Shown here: piece by piece, positions 16,262 through 24,402 of the stretch
Numbering within the stretch: the first letter of the stretch is position 1
Layout of the letters: every line of letters begins with the position of its first letter
Source: Enterobacteriaceae bacterium UBA5654
GTDB lineage: Bacteria > Pseudomonadota > Gammaproteobacteria > Enterobacterales > Enterobacteriaceae
Length of the DNA stretch: 64,000 nt
Direction of reading: 5' to 3'
Assembly (NCBI GenBank): GCA_002421005.1
Contig: DIJC01000005.1
Coordinates: 55,115-119,114, forward strand
Notes under the pieces: generated by a model
What the model saw: the letters and a program-made list of their open reading frames with translations, nothing else
Database searches by the model: none
What the model was told of the DNA's origin: nothing
Translations under genes and position numbers: made by a program

Positions 16262-18863
16262 AGCGCGAATTAAAACAAAACGACGCATTTCGCCTTTCTG
16301 GTTACTCCCGGTTATCGCCTTGCTGATTGCGGGCTGGTTAATCTGGAATAGTTATGAAGATCGGGGCACCACTGTCACTATCGATTTTATGTCTGCCGAT
16401 GGCATCGTGGCGGGACGCACTCCGGTACGTTATCAGGGGGTTGAAATCGGCACGGTTCAGGAAATTCGCTTAAGCGATGATCTGAAAAAGATCGAAGTTA
16501 AAGCCAGCATCAAAAGCGACATGAAAGATGCGCTGCGCAGTGAAACCCAGTTCTGGCTTATTACGCCGAAGGCTTCACTGGCGGGCGTTTCCGGTCTGGA
16601 TGCTCTGGTCGGCGGTAACTACATCGGCATGATGCCGGGTAAAGGCGAGCCGGAAGATCATTTTGTGGCGCTGGATACCCAGCCTAAATATCGCCTGAAT
16701 AACGGCGAGCTGATGATCCATCTGCACGCCCCCGATTTAGGCTCGCTAAACAGTGGGTCGCTGGTGTATTTTCGCAAAATCCCGGTGGGCCGCGTCTACG
16801 ACTACTCCATCAATCCCAATAATGAAGGCGTCACCGTGGACGTTCTGATCGAGCGCCGCTTTACCAATCTGGTGAAAAAAGGCAGTCGTTTCTGGAACGT
16901 TTCCGGCGTCAAAGCGGACATCGATTTCAGCGGCGCAGATATTAAGCTGGAAAGCCTGGCGGCGCTGGTCAACGGGGCCATTGCCTTCGACTCCCCGGAG
17001 GAGTCCAAACCCGCCGCGCAAAACGATGAGTTTGGCCTGTATGAGGATTTAGCCCATAGCCAGCGCGGCGTGCTGATCAAGCTTGACCTGCCGGGCGGTG
17101 CCGGGCTGAAAGCCGGATCGACGCGGTTAATGTATCAGGGTCTTGAAGTCGGGGAACTGAGCAAAATTACCCTTAATCCCGGCGGCGCGGTGAGCGGTGA
17201 AATGACCGTCGATCCCAGCGTGGTCAACCTGCTGCGCGAAAACACGCGCATTGAGCTGCGCAGCCCGAAACTGTCGCTGGACAACGCCAGCGTCAGCTCG
17301 CTGCTGACCGGGAATACCTTTGAACTGGTGCCGGGCGAAGGTGCGCCGCGCGATCATTTTGTGGTGCTACCCGCCAATAAAACGCTGCTTCAGGAGCCGG
17401 GCGTGTTGACGCTCACCCTGACCGCGCCGGAAAGTTACGGCATTGATACCGGTCAGCCGCTGATCCTGCACGGCGTGCAGATTGGTCAGGTGCTGGAGCG
17501 CAAACTCTCTGCGAAAGGCGTATCGTTTTCAGTGGCGGTCGATCCGCAATACCGCGATTTGGTACACGGCGACAGCAAATTTGTGGTCAACAGCCGGGTC
17601 GATGTCAAAGTCGGTCTTGACGGCGTGGAGTTTCTTGGAGCCAGCGCCAGTGAATGGATCAGCGGCGGCGTGCGTATCCTGCCGGGGAATAAAGGCGAGA
17701 TGAAATCGAGCTACCCGCTGTACGCCAACCTGGAAAAAGCGCTGGAAAACAGCTTAAGCGATCTCCCCACGACCACCCTCACTCTGAGCGCCAGCACCCT
17801 GCCGGACGTTCAGCCCGGCTCCGTGGTGCTGTATCGTAAATTTGAAGTGGGTGAAGTGATCACCGTGCGTCCGCGCGCCAATGCGTTTGATATTGAGCTG
17901 CATATCAAGCCGGAGTACCGCAACCTGCTGACGAAAGACAGTGTGTTCTGGGCGGAAGGCGGCGCGAAAGTGCAGCTTAACGGCAGCGGTCTGACGGTAC
18001 AGGCGTCTCCGCTTTCCCGCGCGCTGAAAGGCGCGATCAGCTTTGATAATCTCAGCGGCGCGGGCGGCAGCCAGCGTCAGAGTGATAAACGCATCCTCTA
18101 CGCCTCTGAAACCGAAGCGCGCGCGGTTGGCGGGCAAATTACCCTGCACGCGTTTGACGCGGGCAAGCTGGCCGCCGGAATGCCTATTCGCTATCTGGGC
18201 ATTGATATCGGTCAGGTGCAAAAGCTGGATCTGATCACTTCGCGCAACGAAGTGCAGGCGAAAGCGGTGCTGTACCCTGAATATATGCAGACCTTCGCCC
18301 GCGCGGGAACGCGTTTCTCGGTGGTCACGCCGCAAATTTCGGCGGCGGGCGTTGAGCATCTGGACACCATTCTGCAACCCTATATCAACGTCGAACCGGG
18401 GCAAGGTAACGCCCGCCGCGAGTTTGAGCTACAGGCGGCGACCATCACCGACTCACGCTATCTTGACGGCCTGAGCATCGTGGTGGAAGCGCCGGAAGCC
18501 GGTGCGCTGAATATCGGTACGCCGGTGCTGTTCCGGGGGATTGAAGTCGGCACGGTGACCGGAATGACGCTCGGCTCGCTCTCGGACCGGATCATGATCG
18601 ATCTGCGGATCAGCAAACGCTATCAGCATCTGGTGCGTAATAACTCGGTCTTCTGGCTGGCTTCCGGCTATACGCTGGACTTCGGCATTACCGGCGGACT
18701 GGTGAAAACCGGAACCTTTAACCAGTTCATTCGCGGCGGCATTGCCTTTGCCACGCCGCCGGGAACGCCGCTGGCACCAAAAGCCCAGGTCGGGAAACAT
18801 TTCCTGTTGCAGGAAAGCGAACCGAAAGAGTGGCGTCAGTGGGGAACCGCCCTGCCACGTTAA
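16230..18863 (+). CDS. yebT: YebT (LetB), seven-MCE-domain envelope-spanning lipid tunnel
   Basis: An 877-aa protein, the exact E. coli LetB length. It has an N-terminal membrane anchor (residues about 22-40, FWLLPVIALLIAGWLIW) and seven tandem MCE domains, recognisable from repeated G-x-PVRYQGVEIGTV / LMYQGLEVGEL / LILHGVQIGQV / VLYRKFEVGEV / IRYLGIDIGQV / VLFRGIEVGTV segments. It forms a hexameric stack with a central hydrophobic tunnel for lipids. The frame is open 14 codons upstream, but ATG at 16230 (MSQETPASPTEARIK) is the known start. Partner LetA is encoded directly upstream. Confidence 0.95.
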   Translation: MSQETPASPTEARIKTKRRISPFWLLPVIALLIAGWLIWNSYEDRGTTVTIDFMSADGIVAGRTPVRYQGVEIGTVQEIRLSDDLKKIEVKASIKSDMKDALRSETQFWLITPKASLAGVSGLDALVGGNYIGMMPGKGEPEDHFVALDTQPKYRLNNGELMIHLHAPDLGSLNSGSLVYFRKIPVGRVYDYSINPNNEGVTVDVLIERRFTNLVKKGSRFWNVSGVKADIDFSGADIKLESLAALVNGAIAFDSPEESKPAAQNDEFGLYEDLAHSQRGVLIKLDLPGGAGLKAGSTRLMYQGLEVGELSKITLNPGGAVSGEMTVDPSVVNLLRENTRIELRSPKLSLDNASVSSLLTGNTFELVPGEGAPRDHFVVLPANKTLLQEPGVLTLTLTAPESYGIDTGQPLILHGVQIGQVLERKLSAKGVSFSVAVDPQYRDLVHGDSKFVVNSRVDVKVGLDGVEFLGASASEWISGGVRILPGNKGEMKSSYPLYANLEKALENSLSDLPTTTLTLSASTLPDVQPGSVVLYRKFEVGEVITVRPRANAFDIELHIKPEYRNLLTKDSVFWAEGGAKVQLNGSGLTVQASPLSRALKGAISFDNLSGAGGSQRQSDKRILYASETEARAVGGQITLHAFDAGKLAAGMPIRYLGIDIGQVQKLDLITSRNEVQAKAVLYPEYMQTFARAGTRFSVVTPQISAAGVEHLDTILQPYINVEPGQGNARREFELQAATITDSRYLDGLSIVVEAPEAGALNIGTPVLFRGIEVGTVTGMTLGSLSDRIMIDLRISKRYQHLVRNNSVFWLASGYTLDFGITGGLVKTGTFNQFIRGGIAFATPPGTPLAPKAQVGKHFLLQESEPKEWRQWGTALPR

Positions 18864-18870
18864 ACCTGAC

Positions 18871-18894
18871 GCTCCGGCGTGCCTGCGCCGGAGC
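18871..18894 (+). terminator. GC-rich hairpin between yebT and rsmF
   Basis: GCTCCGGCG-TGCCTG-CGCCGGAGC forms a 9-bp stem 8 bases after the yebT stop, without a T-run. It may attenuate transcription into rsmF or protect the 3' end. Confidence 0.45.
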
Positions 18895-18938
18895 GAATGT
18901 GGTACACTGCGCACCCGTTTTTTTCTGTGGTGCACGCC

Positions 18939-20375
18939 GTGGCTGACAGCTCTGTTTTCCTTCCCGATGAATTTTTAGCGCAAATGCGTGCAGCCATGCC
19001 TGCGCATCTCTCTTTTGAAGCGTTTATTGCCGCCTGCCAGCGCCCACTGCGGCGCAGCATCCGGGTTAATACGCTTAAAATCACCGTGGACGATTTTCTG
19101 GCGCTGGTAGCCCCTTACGGCTGGCAGCTTAGCCCCGTGCCGTGGTGTGAAGAGGGTTTCTGGATCGAACGTGGAGATGAAGACGCTTTCCCGCTCGGCA
19201 GTACCGCCGAACATTTAAGCGGACTGTTTTATATTCAGGAAGCCAGTTCCATGCTGCCGGTGGCGGCGCTTTTCGCTGATGGCGCTACGCCGCAACGGGT
19301 GATGGACGTTGCAGCGGCTCCCGGCTCTAAAACCACCCAAATTGCCGCGCGGATGCACAATCAGGGCGCGATCCTCGCCAACGAATTTTCCGCCAGCCGG
19401 GTAAAAGTCTTACATGCCAATATCAGCCGCTGCGGTATCAGCAATGTCGCGCTGACCCACTTTGACGGTCGCGTTTTCGGCGCGGCGCTACCGGAAGCAT
19501 TTGACGCGATCCTGCTGGACGCCCCCTGCTCCGGTGAAGGCGTGGTGCGCAAAGATCCCGATGCGCTTAAAAACTGGTCGCCGGAAAGCAATCAGCACAT
19601 TGCCGCCACCCAGCGGGAACTGATTGAAAGCGCGTTCCATGCCCTGCGGCCTGGCGGCACGCTGGTCTATTCCACCTGCACGCTGAACCGGGAAGAGAAT
19701 GAAGAGGTGGTGCAGTGGCTGCTGGCTCGCTTCCCGCAGGCGGTTGAAACTCTCCCTCTGGGTACGCTTTTTCCCCAGGCGAGCGAGGCGCTGACCGCAG
19801 AGGGCTTTCTGCATGTCTTCCCACAAATTTTTGACTGCGAGGGTTTCTTCGTTGCCCGGCTGCGCAAAACGGCGAGCGTCGATCCCCTTCCCGCGCCGGG
19901 CTACAAAATGGGCAAATTCCCATTTACGCCGATGAAAGGACGCGACGCCGCGCAGCTTATCAGCGCCGCCCGTAGTATGGGCCTGCAATGGGATGAGACG
20001 CACACCCTGTGGCAGCGCGACAAAGAAATCTGGCTGTTCCCGGCCAGTATTGAATCTCTGCTGGGCCAGGTACGCTTTTCACGCATCGGTATCAGGCTTG
20101 CCGAAAGTCATAATAAAGGCTATCGCTGGCAGCACGAAGCGGTGATTGCGCTGGCGCAAAGCGAGACGCTGGCCTTCGAACTGACGCCGCACGAGGCGGA
20201 AGAGTGGTATCGCGGCCGGGACATTTACCCGGAGCATCCGCCGGTGACTGACGATGTACTGGTGACGTTTCAGGGTTTCCCGCTGGGGCTGGCGAAAAAA
20301 GTCGGCTCACGGCTGAAAAATAGCTATCCGCGCGAGCTGGTTCGCGATGGACGGCTGTTCACCCACAAGGCGTGA
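18939..20375 (+). CDS. rsmF: 16S rRNA (cytosine-1407-C5)-methyltransferase RsmF
   Basis: A 478-aa m5C methyltransferase (YebU) that modifies C1407 of 16S rRNA. Visible motifs are DVAAAPGSKTTQIA (AdoMet), DAPCSGEGVVRKDPDA (Cys of motif IV) and VYSTCTLNREENEEV (catalytic Cys of motif VI). A PUA-like domain occupies the C-terminus. The frame is open 20 codons upstream with an ATG, but those residues look non-coding. GTG at 18939 gives the family N-terminus (VADSSVFLPDEFLAQMR) and about the E. coli length (479). The ribosome-binding sequence is weak for either start. Confidence 0.93.
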   Translation: MADSSVFLPDEFLAQMRAAMPAHLSFEAFIAACQRPLRRSIRVNTLKITVDDFLALVAPYGWQLSPVPWCEEGFWIERGDEDAFPLGSTAEHLSGLFYIQEASSMLPVAALFADGATPQRVMDVAAAPGSKTTQIAARMHNQGAILANEFSASRVKVLHANISRCGISNVALTHFDGRVFGAALPEAFDAILLDAPCSGEGVVRKDPDALKNWSPESNQHIAATQRELIESAFHALRPGGTLVYSTCTLNREENEEVVQWLLARFPQAVETLPLGTLFPQASEALTAEGFLHVFPQIFDCEGFFVARLRKTASVDPLPAPGYKMGKFPFTPMKGRDAAQLISAARSMGLQWDETHTLWQRDKEIWLFPASIESLLGQVRFSRIGIRLAESHNKGYRWQHEAVIALAQSETLAFELTPHEAEEWYRGRDIYPEHPPVTDDVLVTFQGFPLGLAKKVGSRLKNSYPRELVRDGRLFTHKA

Positions 20376-20489
20376 CGGCACGCAAAGATTAAGCATCTTC
20401 TGACTGGCTATTTTATCTGCGTTGACTACGCTAAAAGATGGGCGGCTAAACTGGTCGTACCACATTTTAGCGGATCAACGGAGAGCAAT

Positions 20490-20729
20490 ATGACGAAAAC
20501 CAACGTACGCATCGGTGCTTTCGAGATTGAAGATGCCGAACTCAAGGGTGAAAATCAGGGAGAACGAACGTTAGTGATCCCCTGCAAATCAGACCCGGAT
20601 TTATGTATGCAGCTCGACGCCTGGGATGCCGACACCAGCGTTCCGGCTATCCTTGATGGCGAGCATTCCGTCCTTTATCGCGAACATTATGACCAGCAAA
20701 CTGATTCCTGGGTGATGCGTCTTGCCTGA
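20490..20729 (+). CDS. yebV: YebV, small conserved protein
   Basis: A 79-aa acidic soluble protein (MTKTNVRIGAFEIEDAELKG...) matching E. coli YebV (78 aa) through its length, including PCKSDPDLCMQLDAWDAD. There is no membrane segment and no recognised motif; function unknown. GGAGA lies 8 bases before the ATG. A short hairpin follows. Placement between rsmF and yebW is the same as in E. coli. Confidence 0.9.
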   Translation: MTKTNVRIGAFEIEDAELKGENQGERTLVIPCKSDPDLCMQLDAWDADTSVPAILDGEHSVLYREHYDQQTDSWVMRLA

Positions 20730-20738
20730 CCCACAATG

Positions 20739-20765
20739 AACCCGTCCATGAGGCGGGTTATTTAT
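20739..20765 (+). terminator. Probable terminator of yebV
   Basis: AACCCG-TCCATGAGG-CGGGTT forms a 6-bp stem followed by an AT-rich, T-containing tail (ATTTATT). Confidence 0.55.
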
Positions 20766-20834
20766 TGGCGTAAATTTCCCCCGCACCGTTTCATCCCCTA
20801 CAATTAACTCAGGTTTTGTGGTTCTGAGGGCAGG

Positions 20835-21026
20835 ATGTACGCACTGGTATTGTTTATCTGTTATCTCGATGGCGGCTGTGATGACATTGTCGTCGATGTT
20901 TACAATACCGAGCAGCAATGCATGGTCGCCATGCGCGATCAGCGCCTGCGCCACGGCGGGTGCTATCCGGTCGAAGAGTTCATTGATGGCTTCTGGCGTC
21001 CGGCACAGGAGTACAGCGATTTTTAA
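20835..21026 (+). CDS. yebW: YebW, small conserved protein
   Basis: A 63-aa protein with a hydrophobic N-terminus (MYALVLFICYLDGGCDDIVV) and three further cysteine or glycine-rich positions, closely matching E. coli YebW (63 aa, ending FIDGFWRPAQEYGDF). AGGG lies 7 bases before the ATG. Function unknown. In E. coli it is followed by pphA; here a different small gene follows. Confidence 0.9.
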   Translation: MYALVLFICYLDGGCDDIVVDVYNTEQQCMVAMRDQRLRHGGCYPVEEFIDGFWRPAQEYSDF

Positions 21027-21147
21027 CCCCTCCCCCGTTAGTTAAGCCACGCTTAAACAGGCTGACATTTTTGGTAGCTTCAGATAGTCTTTGGTTTCTG
21101 TAACAATTCGTGTGGTCATAACAAAATCACACTATAAGAAGCTGATT

Positions 21148-21333
21148 ATGGAAAGAATTTATCTGGAATATACCGCATACGACATCGGGTTGTCTGAAGG
21201 GGTGTTCTTCGCCCAGCCTGTCGTTGGCGAGCGTATTTCTGGCAATACCCTTGACGAGCTGGCTAAGAGTTTAGCCCTGCTAAACAACACGTCCAGTGAG
21301 GAAATCCTCGACGCCATTATCAGTTCGCTGTAA
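21148..21333 (+). CDS. Unrecognised 61-aa acidic protein at the pphA position
   Basis: A 61-codon frame (MERIYLEYTAYDIGLSEGVF..., ending EEILDAIISSL) between yebW and the SdsR locus, where E. coli has the phosphatase gene pphA. I do not recognise it. It is acidic, has no membrane segment or cysteine, and its C-terminal half looks helical (TLDELAKSLALLNN). The frame extends 19 codons upstream, but the ATG at 21148 follows a purine-rich AAGAAG stretch and is the better start. Codon use looks like the neighbours. It could be a lineage-specific small protein or a toxin/antitoxin-sized regulator; no partner gene is visible. Confidence 0.6.
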   Translation: MERIYLEYTAYDIGLSEGVFFAQPVVGERISGNTLDELAKSLALLNNTSSEEILDAIISSL

Positions 21334-21399
21334 CCTGGCGCAATTCACAGTGGCGAAAATAAATACAAAAATACCTGGACGGCGGAGGGGCTGACTATG

Positions 21400-21630
21400 G
21401 TATGGTTTAAAGCGAATTTTGAGCCGTGATGGATATCAGGCTTAACATTCAGCTCTCTGCTTTTATCGAAGTCAGATAAAAAGAGACCGAATACGATTCC
21501 TGTATTCGGTCCAGGGAAATGGCTCTTGGGAGAGAGCCGTGCGCTAAAAGTTGGCATTAATGCAGGCTTAGTCGCCATGCCTTATAAGAATAGTTGACCG
21601 TGCCAGGTTTTCCAGTCTGATGCAAAAGTG
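21400..21630 (+). ncRNA. sraC: SraC (RyeA), RNA antisense to SdsR; limits approximate
   Basis: In E. coli the RNA SraC is transcribed from the strand opposite SdsR and fully overlaps it. The locus is conserved here, so the plus strand across 21478-21580 should encode it. The ends are estimated from the E. coli layout. A TGG-TATGGT extended -10-like element is at 21398-21406. Confidence 0.5.
21478..21580 (-). ncRNA. sdsR: SdsR (RyeB) small RNA
   Basis: The minus strand reads through the conserved SdsR core (GCCTGCATTAATGCCAACTT, then TTAGCGCACGGCTCTC) and ends in the terminator hairpin GACCGAATAC-AGGAATC-GTATTCGGTC followed by T. It is about 103 nt, as in E. coli. A CTATTCT sigma-S-type -10 precedes the 5' end by about 6 bases. 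SdsR is an Hfq-dependent, RpoS-controlled RNA that represses mutS, ompD and others (established). It lies between the 61-aa gene and yebY, its E. coli position. Confidence 0.95.
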
Positions 21631-21665
21631 ACCAGAAATATTTCCTGACATTCAGGTCAAAAAGT

Positions 21666-21708
21666 AAAAAAACCGCAGCTTTTCATTGAGATAAGCCTGC
21701 GGTTTTTT
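21666..21708. terminator. Bidirectional terminator between SraC/SdsR locus and yebY
   Basis: AAAAAACCGCAG and CTGCGGTTTTTT form a 12-bp stem with an 18-base loop, giving T-runs on both strands. It can end yebY transcription (minus) and readthrough from the left (plus). Confidence 0.9.
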
Positions 21709-21734
21709 ATTGGAAATCAGCCTGCTATTTTTGG

Positions 21735-22076
21735 CTACTGGCAAAGCTTCTGCGCGCGTTCAATAAACGGCTCAAGGCTCATTTTTTGCCCCGGATGCTT
21801 AGGATCGTCAATCTGGATCACACTCAGCGGTTGTCCGCTCATCTTGCCCGCCGCGATTTGCTGCTGCGCGATATCATTAAGCGGGTACTGCACCAGCGTT
21901 GAGGGATTAATCACCACCAGCGCATTTCCCGGACGACAGGTCAGCATCACCTCTTCCCGGTCAAACGCCCATTTATCTTTACCAATATCAAAGCGACTGA
22001 CGGTAATCAGGCCGGGCGCTGCCAGCGCGGTGGCAGACGTTGTCAGTAATAAAGCAGAGATCACTATTTTTTTCAT
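21735..22076 (-). CDS. yebY: YebY, DUF2511 periplasmic protein of the copper locus
   Basis: A 113-aa protein with a signal peptide (MKKIVISALLLTTSATALAA) and a mature domain with two cysteines (MLTCRPGN and the terminal KLCQ). Length and sequence match E. coli YebY. The open frame extends far upstream, but that part overlaps yebZ in another frame; ATG at 22076 gives the signal peptide. It is the last gene of yobA-yebZ-yebY, 17 bases after yebZ. A role in copper homeostasis is suggested by its CopC/CopD neighbours; the biochemical role is not established. Confidence 0.9.
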   Translation of the reverse strand: MKKIVISALLLTTSATALAAPGLITVSRFDIGKDKWAFDREEVMLTCRPGNALVVINPSTLVQYPLNDIAQQQIAAGKMSGQPLSVIQIDDPKHPGQKMSLEPFIERAQKLCQ

Positions 22077-22093
22077 AGAATTAGCCAGGTTAA

Positions 22094-22963
22094 TCAGAAA
22101 GGCTCCCAGGTAGCAAACAGACTTACCGTCGCCAGCACCAGCGCGCCGAGGATCGTTTCTGCTTGCGTCATGCGAATTAAAAATCGTTGCGCCCGTTCGC
22201 CGTCCGAACTCATACGTGGAACCAGAACATAACGGTTCACCAGCGCAATTGCCACCATCAGCGCAACAAGCGCACATTTCAACAACAGCGCACGCCCCCA
22301 CGGAGAGGCACTGATTAAGCGCCCCTGAATCAGCCATGCGTTATTAATGCCCGTAAGAAGCACCCCGGCGACGGCAAAATGCCCGTAACGCGAAAAGCGC
22401 AGCAACGTTTTAATGACCGGTTGCCGCCAGCGGCCATGGATCAGCCGCAGGCAGTAAAGAAATGGCAGCAGGCCACCCAGCCAGATCGATCCGCAAATCA
22501 GATGCACGGCCTGATTAGCCCGTTGTATAGCGCCCATTACACCATAATGCATTGCCGAATGGCCGACGCTGGCCTGCATAACCAGCTGCGCGCCGAGCAG
22601 GATTAACAGCACCGCAAGCTGATGACGCGATCTGAGCCAGACGAGGATCAGCGAAACCCAGGCGAGTACGATTTGCCAGAGCCAGACATTGCCGAACTGT
22701 GTGCCAATCACCGCCAGCCACACTTGCGGTCGCCAGACGTCAGGCCAGCCACCGGCCATCATTCCGCCCTGCACCATTAATAGCAGTAATGCAGTCAGCG
22801 CGTTAAGCGCGGCACACAGGCGTAACGGGCGGCAAAAGCGGTTTGCCAGCTCAGAGCGCAGCGGTTCACGCGCCAGCCAGACGGCGAAAAACACGCCGCC
22901 CGCCAGCGCAATCAGCGCGGCAAAATGCAAAAATCGCAGTCCTGTCCATGCAACGTCCAGCAT
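22094..22963 (-). CDS. yebZ: YebZ, CopD-family copper membrane protein
   Basis: A 289-aa protein with about eight membrane segments, matching the CopD family and E. coli YebZ (290 aa). CopD proteins work with periplasmic CopC (here YobA, directly upstream) in copper uptake or resistance. Membrane histidines typical of the family are present (LRFLHFAALIALAGGVFF near residue 10 and GHSAMHYGV near 135). The gap to yobA is 1 base, so the two are almost certainly co-translated. Confidence 0.92.
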   Translation of the reverse strand: MLDVAWTGLRFLHFAALIALAGGVFFAVWLAREPLRSELANRFCRPLRLCAALNALTALLLLMVQGGMMAGGWPDVWRPQVWLAVIGTQFGNVWLWQIVLAWVSLILVWLRSRHQLAVLLILLGAQLVMQASVGHSAMHYGVMGAIQRANQAVHLICGSIWLGGLLPFLYCLRLIHGRWRQPVIKTLLRFSRYGHFAVAGVLLTGINNAWLIQGRLISASPWGRALLLKCALVALMVAIALVNRYVLVPRMSSDGERAQRFLIRMTQAETILGALVLATVSLFATWEPF

Positions 22964-22964
22964 C

Positions 22965-23339
22965 TTACTTCACGCTAAAATGATACTGCCCCTGCGTCTT
23001 ATGCCCATCGACAGAAACCACATGCCAGTCGACGGTATACTTGCCGGGCTTTAACGGCTGATTAAGCGGCACAATAAGCTGGGTATTATCTTTTTCATTA
23101 CGTTTTGCCTTACCGGTGGCGATTAACGCTCCCGCAGGTCCGGTGAGGGTGAGGCCACTGAAATTAGCTTCAATGCCTTCGGAAAAATTCAGGGTCAGCG
23201 CCTGAGGTGCGGCGGTGACTTGCGCGTCGGCGGCGGGATACTGATGCTGAAGATGGGCATGGGCGAATGCGGGAGGTGTCGTCATTAATGCGGTCAGGAA
23301 AAGCAACGCGCCGCGTGCAGAAGGGGCAATGAACGCCAT
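22965..23339 (-). CDS. yobA: YobA, CopC-type periplasmic copper-binding protein
   Basis: A 124-aa secreted protein with a signal peptide ending in PPAFA and a mature N-terminus HAHLQHQYPAADAQV, whose first histidine is the Cu(II) ligand position of CopC. The C-terminal DWHVVSVDGHKTQGQYHFSV is the conserved CopC signature with further histidines. E. coli YobA has the same length. It heads the yobA-yebZ-yebY operon and is divergent from holE. Copper-inducible regulation is known in some relatives, but I did not find a clear operator. Confidence 0.93.
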   Translation of the reverse strand: MAFIAPSARGALLFLTALMTTPPAFAHAHLQHQYPAADAQVTAAPQALTLNFSEGIEANFSGLTLTGPAGALIATGKAKRNEKDNTQLIVPLNQPLKPGKYTVDWHVVSVDGHKTQGQYHFSVK

Positions 23340-23475
23340 GAAATCATTCCTTTTTGTTATGTAATCACCGTAAAGAATAACGCTGTATAATGCCTTAGTC
23401 GAGAATAGTCATCACCGGGCTTGTTATTCTGCGGCACTCTTAGTACCTTCTGCCTGTTTGTAAGAGGAGATAGCA

Positions 23476-23706
23476 ATGCACACCAATCTGGCCAAACTTT
23501 CCCAGCAGGAAATGGACAAAGTGAATGTCGATCTGGCGGCGGCCTCCGTCGCGTTTAAAGAGCGGTACAATATGCCGATCGTCGCCGAAGTGGTGGAGCG
23601 GGAGCAGCCCGAACATCTGCGCGACTGGTTTCGCGAACGGTTAATTGCCCATCGGCTGGCCTCGGTTAATCTGTCACGCTTGCCCTACGAACCCAAAATT
23701 AAATAA
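23476..23706 (+). CDS. holE: DNA polymerase III theta subunit HolE
   Basis: A 76-aa protein closely matching E. coli HolE (MHTNLAKLSQQEMDKVNVDL...), with the same length. Theta binds the epsilon proofreading subunit in the polymerase III core and slightly stabilises it; it is dispensable. AAGAGGAG lies 7 bases before the ATG. In E. coli yobB follows; here exoX starts only 33 bases after the stop, so yobB is absent and holE-exoX may be co-transcribed. Confidence 0.96.
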   Translation: MHTNLAKLSQQEMDKVNVDLAAASVAFKERYNMPIVAEVVEREQPEHLRDWFRERLIAHRLASVNLSRLPYEPKIK

Positions 23707-23739
23707 GCGTGATTATTCGTCTTACTTCAGGAGCACGCC

Positions 23740-24402
23740 ATGCTACGCGTTATTGATACCGAAACCTGCGACCTCCAGGGAGGCGTGGTTGAAATCGCCT
23801 CGGTGGACGTGGTGGACGGAAAAATCACCAATCCAATGAGCCATCTGGTGCGCCCGGATCGCCCCATTAGCCCGCAGGCGATGGCCATCCATCGGATCAC
23901 AGAGGCTATGGTTGCCAATCAGCCGTGGATTGAAGAAGTGCTGCCGTTTTATCAGGGAAGTCAGTGGTACGTCGCGCATAACGCCAGCTTTGACCGCCGG
24001 GTGCTGCCTGAAATGCACGGCGAGTGGATTTGCACCATGAAAATGGCCCGCCGCCTGTGGCCGGGCATTAAGTACAGCAATATCGGGCTGTATAAGTCGC
24101 GGAATCTTTCGGTGCAGACGCCCGCCGGGCTGCATCATCACCGGGCACTATATGATTGCTACATTACCGCCGCGCTGTTAATCAACATCATGAACACCTC
24201 CGGCTGGACGCCTGAAGAAATGCTGGAAGTGACCGGGCGTCCCGGTCTGATCTCAACCTTCAGCTTCGGGAAATATCGCGGTAAGCCGGTCGCCGAAGTT
24301 GCCGAGCGTGACCCCGGCTATTTACGCTGGCTGTTCAATAATCTCGACCGGATGAGCCCGGAAATGCGCCTGACCCTGAAGCACTACCTCGACAAAGCCT
24401 AA
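23740..24402 (+). CDS. exoX: Exodeoxyribonuclease X (DnaQ family)
   Basis: A 220-aa 3'-5' exonuclease of the DEDDh superfamily. The acidic metal ligands are visible in LRVIDTETCDLQGG (D6, E8), in VAHNASFDRRVLP (second Asp) and in HHHRALYDCYITA (His and last Asp). A C-terminal segment SFGKYRGKPVAEVAERDPGY is typical of the family. ExoX acts in mismatch repair and recombination as one of several redundant exonucleases. Its stop overlaps that of convergent ptrB by 4 bases. AGGAG precedes the ATG. Confidence 0.95.
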   Translation: MLRVIDTETCDLQGGVVEIASVDVVDGKITNPMSHLVRPDRPISPQAMAIHRITEAMVANQPWIEEVLPFYQGSQWYVAHNASFDRRVLPEMHGEWICTMKMARRLWPGIKYSNIGLYKSRNLSVQTPAGLHHHRALYDCYITAALLINIMNTSGWTPEEMLEVTGRPGLISTFSFGKYRGKPVAEVAERDPGYLRWLFNNLDRMSPEMRLTLKHYLDKA

